A stretch of DNA of 8,781 nt from an uncultured Lachnospiraceae bacterium (GTDB lineage Bacteria; Bacillota; Clostridia; Lachnospirales; Lachnospiraceae). The notes beneath the pieces are model-generated. The model saw only the letters and a list, made by a program, of their open reading frames with translations, was not told the DNA's origin and ran no database searches. The translations under genes and the position numbers were made by a program. Below, one piece after another: positions 1 to 5,566 of the stretch. The DNA lies in NCBI GenBank assembly GCA_947178115.1, contig CAMWXF010000054.1, positions 1-8,781 of the forward strand. Direction: 5' to 3'. Numbering within the stretch: position 1 is the stretch's first letter; each line of letters opens with the position of its first letter.

Positions 1-308
1 GCGCCCTCGGATGCGGCATTCCACTCGATTTCTTCAAGTTCCTCATAGGAAATGCTAAATGAAATCCCCAGATACTCGTAGATCAGCCGCATAAACTGCC
101 ATTCGTGAATTTCTATGCCGCTGTTTCTCTGCTCGTTAAACCGGCTAAACAGTTTCTGTACCTCTTCATAAATCTGCTTTGCCGTAAGATTCTGCGGATT
201 TTCCACAATATACGGATAGGCCGCTTCCTCACACCGCAGCGCACTGAATCCCGGCTCATAGAGCAGCGTATGTCCGTAGTCAAAAATGATCATTTCCGGT
301 TTTGTCAT
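1..308 (-). CDS. HAD-superfamily hydrolase-like protein, N-terminal part (runs off the window)
   Basis: The reading frame starts at the ATG at 308 and stays open for 102 codons to the window edge, so the C-terminus is missing. The first residues are MTKPEMIIFDYGHTLLYEPG, a hydrophobic strand followed by an aspartate motif typical of HAD motif I. The nucleophile aspartate is residue 10. The position two residues later, normally the acid/base aspartate (DxDxT), is glycine (DYGHT). A helical cap-like segment follows (about residues 25-100, rich in E, Q, Y and L). HAD enzymes mostly transfer phosphoryl groups, with motifs II-IV further along, which cannot be seen here. The substrate is unknown. 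The start is supported by a GGGAGGAG ribosome site about 9 bases upstream. The gene seems to have its own promoter (333-362) after the terminator of the upstream gene. Family assignment is fairly sure; catalytic activity is not. Confidence 0.75.
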   Translation of the reverse strand, partial: MTKPEMIIFDYGHTLLYEPGFSALRCEEAAYPYIVENPQNLTAKQIYEEVQKLFSRFNEQRNSGIEIHEWQFMRLIYEYLGISFSISYEELEEIEWNAASEG

Positions 309-332
309 GTATTTTTCTCCTCCCTTTCCACT

Positions 333-362
333 ATTTTGCCAACAAACCCGTCTTATTGTCAA
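333..362 (-). promoter_or_regulatory. Candidate sigma-A promoter for the HAD-like gene
   Basis: On the minus strand a perfect -35 box TTGACA (357-362) is followed, after 18 bases, by CAAAAT (333-338), which matches 4 of 6 bases of the -10 consensus. This lies about 25-55 bases upstream of the ATG at 308 and downstream of a terminator, so independent transcription is plausible. Two short dyads sit just upstream: ACTGA/TCAGT (366-378) and TGTCTG/CAGACA (412-431). Either could be an operator, but both are short enough to be chance. Confidence 0.5.
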
Positions 363-444
363 GAAACTGAATATCAGTGTCTCAGGCAGCAAAAGTATCA
401 AAGAAGAAATATGTCTGAATCTTTACAGACAAGCGGCACATTAA

Positions 445-483
445 AACGGTGCGAAGTATATCTCCTGATCTACCCGCACCGTT
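445..483 (-). terminator. Rho-independent terminator after the 155-aa gene
   Basis: A perfect 9-bp inverted repeat, AACGGTGCG (445-453) and CGCACCGTT (475-483), has a 21-base loop. It begins about 33 bases after the stop of the minus-strand gene. On the minus strand the stem ends in TTTT. On the plus strand it is followed by CTTTTTCT, so it could stop transcription from both sides. The long loop and short minus-strand T-run make it a moderate terminator. Confidence 0.6.
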
Positions 484-515
484 CTTTTTCTGATTTATCG
501 CTATCCTAATCCCGC

Positions 516-983
516 CTACGCCGTCATAAACATCCCGTAAGCATTCAATGCCTGTTGCATCTGGTAACTAACGTTACTGCCGGTATCCGCCATATCGGCT
601 GCGCCCTGACCCGCTACCGCCTCGGTCGTCGTTACCGACTTTGCTGCTGCCTGATCAAACTGTGCTACCACTGCCCCGGAAGACTGAGCCTGCTCGGTCT
701 CATCCTCTGCCGCCTGCGCCTCCTGCATCGGCTTCATAACCCTTGCCGCATTATTCTGTCCACGCTGCATCTGCATCGCAAGCATACTCTGAAAATCAAG
801 CGTCTGTCCCTTCTTAAGCGGATTGACATTCTTGCTTTCATCAGTAAGCTCACTGTAATCAATCTTCTTATCCAGCACATTGTCAGATATCTTAGACAAT
901 TTATTCATGCTGGCCGAACTTAACATATTCGTATTATACACATAAGGCTGAGCACCATACGCGCTTAATGCTCCGATCGTCAT
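516..983 (-). CDS. Uncharacterised small soluble protein, 155 aa
   Basis: I do not recognise a characterised family. The ATG at 983 is preceded by AGAGGG about 9 bases upstream, and the frame is uninterrupted to a TAG at 516. There is no signal peptide and no membrane segment. Residues 1-80 look ordered and possibly conserved: an N-terminal LSAYGAQPY stretch, a helix with polar repeats (22-40), then NPLKKGQ (54-60) leading into a Met/Gln-rich helix (64-84). Residues 88-135 are a low-complexity Ala/Gln/Thr/Gly/Glu linker. The C-terminus (138-155) is a helix ending in QQALNAYGMFM. The motif AYG therefore appears near both ends (8-10 and 148-150). The ordered end regions around a flexible middle recall small export substrates or flagellar accessory proteins, but nothing in the neighbourhood supports that and it is speculation. 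It has its own candidate promoter and a terminator, so it is probably monocistronic. Confidence 0.75.
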   Translation of the reverse strand: MTIGALSAYGAQPYVYNTNMLSSASMNKLSKISDNVLDKKIDYSELTDESKNVNPLKKGQTLDFQSMLAMQMQRGQNNAARVMKPMQEAQAAEDETEQAQSSGAVVAQFDQAAAKSVTTTEAVAGQGAADMADTGSNVSYQMQQALNAYGMFMTA

Positions 984-1034
984 ATCGTATTCCCTCTTTC
1001 TGACATCTGAAACAAACCAATTCTTTCTGCCACT

Positions 1035-1063
1035 ATTTTAGTACTTCTCTCAAAAATATACAA
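1035..1063 (-). promoter_or_regulatory. Candidate sigma-A promoter for the 155-aa gene
   Basis: On the minus strand TTGTAT (1058-1063) and TAAAAT (1035-1040) are separated by exactly 17 bases. The -10 matches 5 of 6 consensus bases; the -35 is weak. The implied leader before the ATG at 983 is about 45 bases. The promoter would sit downstream of the structured element at 1140-1301, which would separate it from the upstream transcript. Confidence 0.4.
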
Positions 1064-1139
1064 CCCTATTTTTTTAAATCTATAAGCCTCCCAAATCCGT
1101 AAAGCCGCTGTTACCGTTCGGGCATAACCAATATACCCA

Positions 1140-1301
1140 GCACAGATGGAAGTTAATTTCTTAAGGAGCCCCTTAAAAAAAGTAAATTTCTTCGAAATTA
1201 ACTTTGGTCGGCACTTAGTGAGGTATTCCACGAACTTAGTGCCCGCTACGCTTTTTACGGAGCGAAAGCGCGGCTCCGTAGATATTAACTTCCATCTGTG
1301 C
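1140..1301. repeat. Structured 162-bp element with 18-bp terminal inverted repeats
   Basis: The ends are perfect inverted copies: GCACAGATGGAAGTTAAT (1140-1157) and ATTAACTTCCATCTGTGC (1284-1301). The interior holds four further inverted repeats: TTAAGG/CCTTAA with a 4-base loop (1161-1176); AAGTAAATTTC/GAAATTAACTT with one mismatch and a 3-base loop (1180-1204); GGCACT/AGTGCC (1210-1243); and TACGGAGC/GCTCCGTA (1256-1280). An alternative 11-bp perfect pairing joins 1150-1160 to 1194-1204, so the left terminal arm can pair with either of two partners. There is a short direct repeat ACTTAGTG (1213-1220 and 1234-1241). No convincing open frame lies inside, and I see no target-site duplication at the flanks. 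It is either a MITE-like or palindromic dispersed repeat, or a multi-branched RNA. The repeat structure is seen directly; the nature of the element is inference. Together with its flanks it accounts for the gene-free stretch 984-1348. Confidence 0.8.
1175..1204 (-). terminator. AT-rich intrinsic terminator inside the structured element
   Basis: Read on the minus strand, the stem AAGTTAATTTC - GAA loop - GAAATTTACTT (1204-1180, one mismatch) runs directly into a T-run that covers 1181-1175. That is the layout of an intrinsic terminator for the transcript of the DUF308 gene ending at 1349. The stem is nearly all A-T pairs, so it would be weak alone, but it is preceded by the GC-rich hairpin at 1256-1280. 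Confidence 0.45.
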
Positions 1302-1348
1302 GGACGTCTTAGTCAAACAATAAACGTGAACAGCCCTTCCGCTCCCCA

Positions 1349-1939
1349 TCACTTAACCTCCTTCGCCACCACATCCAGCGCCTCCGCCTCCTGCTTCAGC
1401 GCCTTAGCCGTCCGGTAGATCCTCGACACGATCCAAATATCCGACAGCCCGTCATAGATCAGGAACAGCCCAATCAGCATAACTACCGTATCCAGCGCCT
1501 CAAAAGGCCGGCAGATCAACAACACGCCGAATCCTATCGTAAGAAGTCCTAAGATCAGCGCCACCCACCATTTATCATACTTATCCTTGCACAGTGATAC
1601 CGCCTGCTGCAGATCATTGATTCCGTGCAGCACGATCACGATACCGACAATGATCGGGATGATTGCCAACACCTTATCCGGCTTCATCAGAATCCAGACA
1701 CCCACCACTGCCAGTACGATGCCCGCGATCAGACTCATCTGTGCATACATACTGCCGTCTTTGTTCGTGAAATACACCGCCAGCCGCACGCCGCCACTGA
1801 TCAGCAGTACTGCCCCAATCGCGATACATACGATCTGCCTGGACAGATCCGGCCACACTACCAGCACAATGCCCAGCACGACACACAGTATGGCGGAAAT
1901 CACGATATTTGTCTTTAGTCTCTTCAATAAGTTACCCAT
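1349..1939 (-). CDS. DUF308/HdeD-family six-helix membrane protein, 196 aa
   Basis: The length (196 aa) and six evenly spaced hydrophobic helices (about residues 11-29, 34-57, 68-85, 87-106, 124-142 and 149-170) match the HdeD/DUF308 family. The second helix has the family-like glycine-rich IAIGAVLLISGG, and WPDLSRQ follows the first helix as in many members. E. coli HdeD is linked to acid resistance, but the molecular role of the family is not settled and I assign no function. The C-terminal tail (173-196) is charged and probably cytoplasmic. The start ATG at 1939 has a strong GGGAGGGG ribosome site 8 bases or less upstream. It lies 80 bases after the VanZ-like gene on the same strand. I saw no convincing promoter in the gap, so co-transcription is possible. 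The structured element at 1140-1301 begins 48 bases after its stop. Confidence 0.85.
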   Translation of the reverse strand: MGNLLKRLKTNIVISAILCVVLGIVLVVWPDLSRQIVCIAIGAVLLISGGVRLAVYFTNKDGSMYAQMSLIAGIVLAVVGVWILMKPDKVLAIIPIIVGIVIVLHGINDLQQAVSLCKDKYDKWWVALILGLLTIGFGVLLICRPFEALDTVVMLIGLFLIYDGLSDIWIVSRIYRTAKALKQEAEALDVVAKEVK

Positions 1940-2019
1940 ACCTATCCCCTCCCGTCTTTAGGATACTCTTACTTTTTGCTATCTGCACTAAAGAAATCAT
2001 CAAGATTTCAAAATGATCA

Positions 2020-2571
2020 TCATCTTACCTCATTGATGCCGCTGACCTTGGCTCCTCTTTCCACTATGCATTCCATCTCTTTCGCCAATGCCCCTGCGCG
2101 CTGTCGGTACCACAGCAGATACGTCGCCTTATAGCAGCCGTATCCCAGTGCAGCCCCCAGACAGTTCAGCATGATATCGTCCACGTCAAAAGCACCGAAG
2201 GCACTGAATAACTGGAACATCTCTATGCCCAGCACAAACACGAAAGCATTCAGCATAACTGCCGGAAAGCTTCGCAGCTCATCGAACACAAACGGAGTCA
2301 GAAACCCCAGCGGCACAAAAACCAGTATATTGCCCGCCAGATTTTCTACGCTGTTCAGTTTATGGGCATATACAATATACATTTTAATTGTTTTAAACGG
2401 CGTAAAATTAGCCGTGCCCAGTCCTTCCAATATAACGCTTCTCTGCCACGTATCAGCAATCGCACGAAGCTGCTCTATCGGATACTTGAAAATAATGACT
2501 TTGATCACAAACAAAAGGTAGATAGCAAAAAAGATTTTAATCCAAACCTTCCACGGGTTTCCTTTTTGCAT
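2020..2571 (-). CDS. VanZ-family membrane protein, 183 aa
   Basis: The VanZ-like signature is clear: E76-N77 with N81 in a NLAGN stretch, PLGF (87-90), an E117..Q120 pair, then FDVDD (128-132) and LNxxGAALGY (135-144). Hydrophobic segments lie at about 10-28, 80-96, 103-121 and 133-153. VanZ itself gives low-level teicoplanin resistance in enterococcal van clusters. Most chromosomal VanZ-like proteins have no defined role, so resistance should not be assumed here. A GTG at 2574 opens the frame, but the next codon, ATG at 2571, is better: AAGGAG lies 8 bases upstream of it and only 5 from the GTG. The ATG overlaps the stop of the dehydrogenase gene in the arrangement TGATG, which indicates translational coupling. 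The C-terminal tail beyond residue 154 is charged. Confidence 0.88.
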   Translation of the reverse strand: MQKGNPWKVWIKIFFAIYLLFVIKVIIFKYPIEQLRAIADTWQRSVILEGLGTANFTPFKTIKMYIVYAHKLNSVENLAGNILVFVPLGFLTPFVFDELRSFPAVMLNAFVFVLGIEMFQLFSAFGAFDVDDIMLNCLGAALGYGCYKATYLLWYRQRAGALAKEMECIVERGAKVSGINEVR

Positions 2572-3572
2572 CACGCATTCTCCTTATCAAATTTAATCTC
2601 CCACGGATTCTCCTGCCCTTCCATATACCGCTTACAGCTCATAAGAGAGTCCTTAACCACAGTCTCTACATAATTTTTCGTATAGAAAGCCATATGATGG
2701 GAAACCGTCACATTCGGAAAACTTCTTAAAAGAGCAAGTTCCCTATTCTTTAATATATCCGACTTGTGGTCATAATAGTATAAACCAAACTCATTTTCTA
2801 CAACATCTAATCCCGCCGCACCGATCTTGCCATTCTCGATAGCCTCGATAAAAGCTTCGGAATCAATCAGCGCTCCTCTCGCCGTGTTGACGATCACCAC
2901 GCCGTCCTTCATCTGCGCTATCGTATCTGCACAGATCAGATGATGATTCTCCTCGGTAAGCGGCGTATGCAGCGTGATCACGTCCGCTTCTTTCCAGATC
3001 CGCTCAAGCGGCACATACTCGGCATACTGCCTGATTTCTTCTTTTTCATAAAGATCATACGCCAGAATACGGCAACCGAAACCTGACAGACTCTGCACCA
3101 CCGTCGCGCCGATCCTGCCCGTACCGATGACTCCTACGGTCAAATCTTTTAATTCTCTGCCGTTTAATCCCGCCAGCGTATAATCCTGCAACGCGGTTCT
3201 CCCCAGAATCGCTCCCATCTTACGGATAGACATGAGAATCAGCATAACCGTATAATCCGCCACGCCGTGAGGACCGTAAGGCGCATTGCCCACTTTAATC
3301 CCGCACGCCTTCGCCGCTTCCAGATCAATATGATCATAACCGATAGTTCTGGTCGTAATGTACTCCACGCCGTTCTCCTGAAAAGCCCGCATCAATTCCG
3401 CGTCGATCTTAGACGTGATCACGTCCACACAGCGACTGCCCTGACATAACGACACATTATCCTTCGTCGGCGCATCCGCGCACAACACAAGCTCTATTCC
3501 CAATTCCTTGGCATATTCCGTAAAAAGTTCTTTCTCATCAAAAGCCCTGCAATTATAAACCGTAACCTGCAT
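2571..3572 (-). CDS. D-2-hydroxyacid dehydrogenase, VanH/D-lactate dehydrogenase type, 333 aa
   Basis: This is a cytoplasmic NAD-dependent dehydrogenase of the D-isomer-specific 2-hydroxyacid family, which interconverts a 2-keto acid such as pyruvate and the D-hydroxy acid. The N-terminal substrate domain (about 1-100) contains YITTRTIGYDHID, close to the equivalent VanH and LdhA segment. The Rossmann domain holds GTGRIG (150-155), with D173 at the end of the second strand favouring NADH over NADPH. The catalytic triad falls at the expected spacing: R232 (TARGAL), E261 (ENEFG) and H293 (HHMAFYT). The FYT after the His is typical of the D-lactate dehydrogenase/VanH branch. The length is normal. 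The ATG at 3572 has AAGGA upstream at good spacing. The gene is fused by a stop-start overlap to a VanZ-like gene. Fermentative D-lactate production is the default role. Supply of D-lactate for modified peptidoglycan precursors is an alternative suggested only by the VanZ partner. Confidence 0.9.
   Translation of the reverse strand: MQVTVYNCRAFDEKELFTEYAKELGIELVLCADAPTKDNVSLCQGSRCVDVITSKIDAELMRAFQENGVEYITTRTIGYDHIDLEAAKACGIKVGNAPYGPHGVADYTVMLILMSIRKMGAILGRTALQDYTLAGLNGRELKDLTVGVIGTGRIGATVVQSLSGFGCRILAYDLYEKEEIRQYAEYVPLERIWKEADVITLHTPLTEENHHLICADTIAQMKDGVVIVNTARGALIDSEAFIEAIENGKIGAAGLDVVENEFGLYYYDHKSDILKNRELALLRSFPNVTVSHHMAFYTKNYVETVVKDSLMSCKRYMEGQENPWEIKFDKENA
2580..2585 (-). promoter_or_regulatory. 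Ribosome binding site deciding the vanZ-like start
   Basis: AAGGAG lies inside the last codons of the dehydrogenase gene, with an 8-base spacer to the ATG at 2571. The spacing favours this ATG over the GTG one codon earlier and supports coupled translation of the two genes. Confidence 0.65.
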
Positions 3573-3621
3573 ATCCGTTCCTTCTTTCCTATGTTATCTT
3601 ATGATTTATGTTATTATTTCT

Positions 3622-3636
3622 TTAACTTCCATCTGT
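3622..3636 (+). repeat. 15-bp copy of the element end, at the stop of the YtvI-like gene
   Basis: TTAACTTCCATCTGT at 3622-3636 is identical to 1285-1299, the right arm of the structured element, in the same orientation; it matches the left arm in inverse. Extended outward it agrees at 16 of 18 positions with the full terminal repeat. Read on the minus strand it encodes the last residues TDGS and the TAA stop of the YtvI-like gene. The interior hairpins of the element are not present here. It may be a remnant end, a recombination scar or coincidence. Confidence 0.55.
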
Positions 3637-4929
3637 ACGATCACCTTTCCTATTTATGATCTTCTTAATGATCGCCGGCTCCTCCAGCCTGATCCGCGCG
3701 GCATCTGCAAGTTCACGCTCCTGCTCCTCGGCGGACTGCATTTCCTCCTGGTAAGTCGTCTCCACTTCTCTCTCATATTCTTCGACGATCGCCGTGTCCT
3801 CCGGGCGAATCCTGCGAAATTTATTGAATCCCGCCACCAGAATCTCTATACTCTGCTTCGTGGTGTCAAATACACCCTCCTCATACAGATTGACGACAAT
3901 AATTCCGATCGGCACCGCAAAAATCATGCCGACCACTCCTGCCACCTTGTATCCTATGAAAAGAAGAAACAAGGTCGGAATCGCATCCATACCCATGGAA
4001 TCTCCCACGATCTTAGGCTGGATCATCTGACGGACAAGCTGCCCCACGCACCAGATAATGAGCAGTCCCACCGCCATCTTATAATTTTTATTCAGTATCT
4101 CGATAACCGCCCACGGAATCATGACCGTGCCCGTCCCGAACACCGGCAGGAAATCCAGAAAGGCAATACCCAGCGCTACCAGAAATACATAGCGCACATG
4201 CAGCGTCAAAAGTCCGATCACCAGCAGCACATACACCCAGCACTCGATCTTAAACTGCGCCTTGAAATAACCTCCCACCGCATTGCGCAGACTCCTGCGG
4301 ACCAGATTACAACGATACCTGACGGAATCCGGAACGTATTTCTTCACCATATCCGACATATAGCTCTTATCCGCTACGAAAAAGTATGCCGACAGGATAC
4401 ACATTATCACACCCAGAAATATATCCGGCAGCTGCTTCGCTACGTTTCCCACCGCCTGGAAGGTAGGCGTTCCGGCACCTTCCATAAAACTTCCGAAATA
4501 TTCTCCCATCTCGGTGCCTATATTATCCAGCGTATTCTGCATGTCTGCCGGCAGTCTGTCATACACACCCTGCAGATTCCTGCCTACCTCATAAAACTCT
4601 GCCATGATGCTCTCCCACATCGCAGGCAGTTCATTGACAAAATTAATGCCCTCGCGCACCAGAGTTGAACCGATCCCATAAACTAACAGGATCACCCCTG
4701 CAAGCACCGCAACGATTACGATCACCGAAGCGCCCTTACGCCTTACTTTCAGCCTCTCCTCAAAAAATCTGACCACGGGAGAAGCAATCAGTGCAATGAT
4801 CCAGCCGATGATAAAAGGCATGAAGAAGAGAATGCACCTCGGCAGCAGAAAAATACACAAAAACAAAGCGACCAATGCAGTCAATAAATTCAATATGACT
4901 TTAACATATGTCCTGAATGATTGCTTCAT
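3622..4929 (-). CDS. AI-2E/YtvI-family polytopic membrane protein, 435 aa
   Basis: The fold is that of the AI-2E transporter family (formerly UPF0118/PerM). The N-terminal part has paired helices at about 10-29 and 32-52, then a hydrophobic helix at 67-87. A long soluble amphipathic stretch (90-165) follows, then helices at 168-186, 231-262, 266-279, 284-300 and 317-348. The central LDFLPVFGTGTVMIPW (258-273) is a hallmark segment of the family. The resemblance of PFIIGWIIALIASPVVRFF to Bacillus YtvI suggests the sporulation-associated branch, but the transported substrate is unknown and the AI-2 name should not be taken literally. A charged tail (about 372-430, rich in Glu and Arg) extends past the last helix and may form a coiled coil. 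An upstream GTG at 4944 is in frame, but the ATG at 4929 is chosen because GAGGA lies 6 bases before it and it overlaps the engB stop as ATGA. The last codons coincide with a short repeat. Confidence 0.88.
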   Translation of the reverse strand: MKQSFRTYVKVILNLLTALVALFLCIFLLPRCILFFMPFIIGWIIALIASPVVRFFEERLKVRRKGASVIVIVAVLAGVILLVYGIGSTLVREGINFVNELPAMWESIMAEFYEVGRNLQGVYDRLPADMQNTLDNIGTEMGEYFGSFMEGAGTPTFQAVGNVAKQLPDIFLGVIMCILSAYFFVADKSYMSDMVKKYVPDSVRYRCNLVRRSLRNAVGGYFKAQFKIECWVYVLLVIGLLTLHVRYVFLVALGIAFLDFLPVFGTGTVMIPWAVIEILNKNYKMAVGLLIIWCVGQLVRQMIQPKIVGDSMGMDAIPTLFLLFIGYKVAGVVGMIFAVPIGIIVVNLYEEGVFDTTKQSIEILVAGFNKFRRIRPEDTAIVEEYEREVETTYQEEMQSAEEQERELADAARIRLEEPAIIKKIINRKGDRTDGS

Positions 4930-5522
4930 ACTTCTTCCTCGCACAATATTCCGTCCAGCAATTCATAGATTTCCTCCCTGCCCTGTTTTGACAGAGACGA
5001 ATATGGTATGACAGTTGTGTCATCTACCACGTCAAGTGTGTCAGTTATCAGCTTAACCTGTTTTGCAATCTGGCTCCTCTTGATCTTATCCAGTTTCGTC
5101 GCGATAATGATCGGCTTATAGCCTCTGTCCAGTATCCAGTTATACATGATCCGGTCATTCTCCGACGGTGCATGTCTGATATCGATCAGCAGAAATACCG
5201 CCCGGATCTGCCTTGACTGATGCAGATAATCCTCGATCATCTTGCCCCACTGTGCTTTCACCTGCTCATTCGCAGTGGCATAACCGTATCCCGGCAAATC
5301 TACGAAATACATCTGATCATTAATATTATAATAATTGATGGTCTGGGTCTTGCCAGGCTGGGAACTGGTGCGCGCCAGAGACTTACGATTCATAAGTCCG
5401 TTGATCAGTGAGGATTTACCCACATTGCTCTTACCTGCAAAGGCGATCTCCGGCAGTTTATTCTCCGGCAGTTTACTCGTAATGCCGCACACCGTCTCCA
5501 AATTCACATTCTTGATAACCAT
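4926..5522 (-). CDS. engB: EngB/YsxC ribosome-biogenesis GTPase, 198 aa
   Basis: This is a small TRAFAC-class GTPase required for assembly of the large ribosomal subunit in bacteria such as B. subtilis (YsxC/YihA). All G motifs are visible: G1 GKSNVGKS (30-37), the switch I region around RTSSQPGKTQT (51-61), G3 DLPGYGYA (75-82), G4 TKLDK (142-146), and a G5-like YSSLS (174-178). RTSSxPGKTQ is characteristic of the EngB family. The length is standard. The frame is open upstream to a GTG at 5540 and an ATG at 5534, but the ATG at 5522 is preferred because GAGGAG sits 4 bases before it and the product then begins with MVIKNVNLETV, the usual short strand before the G domain. It follows lon by a short gap and overlaps the next gene by 4 bases, so clpX, lon, engB and the membrane gene probably form one operon or overlapping transcripts, as in other Firmicutes. 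Confidence 0.95.
   Translation of the reverse strand: MVIKNVNLETVCGITSKLPENKLPEIAFAGKSNVGKSSLINGLMNRKSLARTSSQPGKTQTINYYNINDQMYFVDLPGYGYATANEQVKAQWGKMIEDYLHQSRQIRAVFLLIDIRHAPSENDRIMYNWILDRGYKPIIIATKLDKIKRSQIAKQVKLITDTLDVVDDTTVIPYSSLSKQGREEIYELLDGILCEEEV
4936..4940 (-). promoter_or_regulatory. Ribosome binding site deciding the YtvI-like start
   Basis: GAGGA, encoded within the last glutamate codons of engB, lies 6 bases upstream of the ATG at 4929. The in-frame GTG at 4944 lies before this site and cannot use it. The ATGA overlap implies translational coupling with engB. Confidence 0.6.
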
Positions 5523-5526
5523 AACG

Positions 5527-5532
5527 CTCCTC
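5527..5532 (-). promoter_or_regulatory. Ribosome binding site deciding the engB start
   Basis: GAGGAG lies 4 bases upstream of the ATG at 5522. The spacing is slightly short, but no comparable site precedes the alternative starts at 5534 (only GGAA, adjacent) or 5540. Confidence 0.55.
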
Positions 5533-5566
5533 ATTTCCACAGGCGCTTACACTATATGGAGAATGC

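Noticed and set aside
105..509. Plus-strand open frame of 134 codons over the HAD start and its intergenic region
   Set aside because: It overlaps the HAD coding region, a promoter and a terminator hairpin, and has no recognisable protein character.
980..1231. Minus-strand open frame of 83 codons overlapping the start of the 155-aa gene by ATGA
   Set aside because: It begins inside the structured element and runs through the candidate promoter, has no convincing ribosome site, and its composition looks non-coding. The ATGA overlap alone is not enough.
1993..2009. Small hairpin GAAATC/GATTTC after the VanZ-like gene
   Set aside because: Only 6 bp, AT-rich, with a three-base T-run. Too weak to call a terminator, so the DUF308 gene may be co-transcribed.
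3573..3621. Possible promoter in the gap between the YtvI-like gene and the dehydrogenase
   Set aside because: The gap is AT-rich and offers several -10-like strings but no matching -35 at proper spacing.
3601..4668. Long plus-strand open frame (355 codons) opposite the YtvI-like gene
   Set aside because: It lies antisense to a clear membrane-protein gene, is His/Arg-rich with no recognisable domain, and has no good ribosome site. It is the mirror of minus-strand codon bias.
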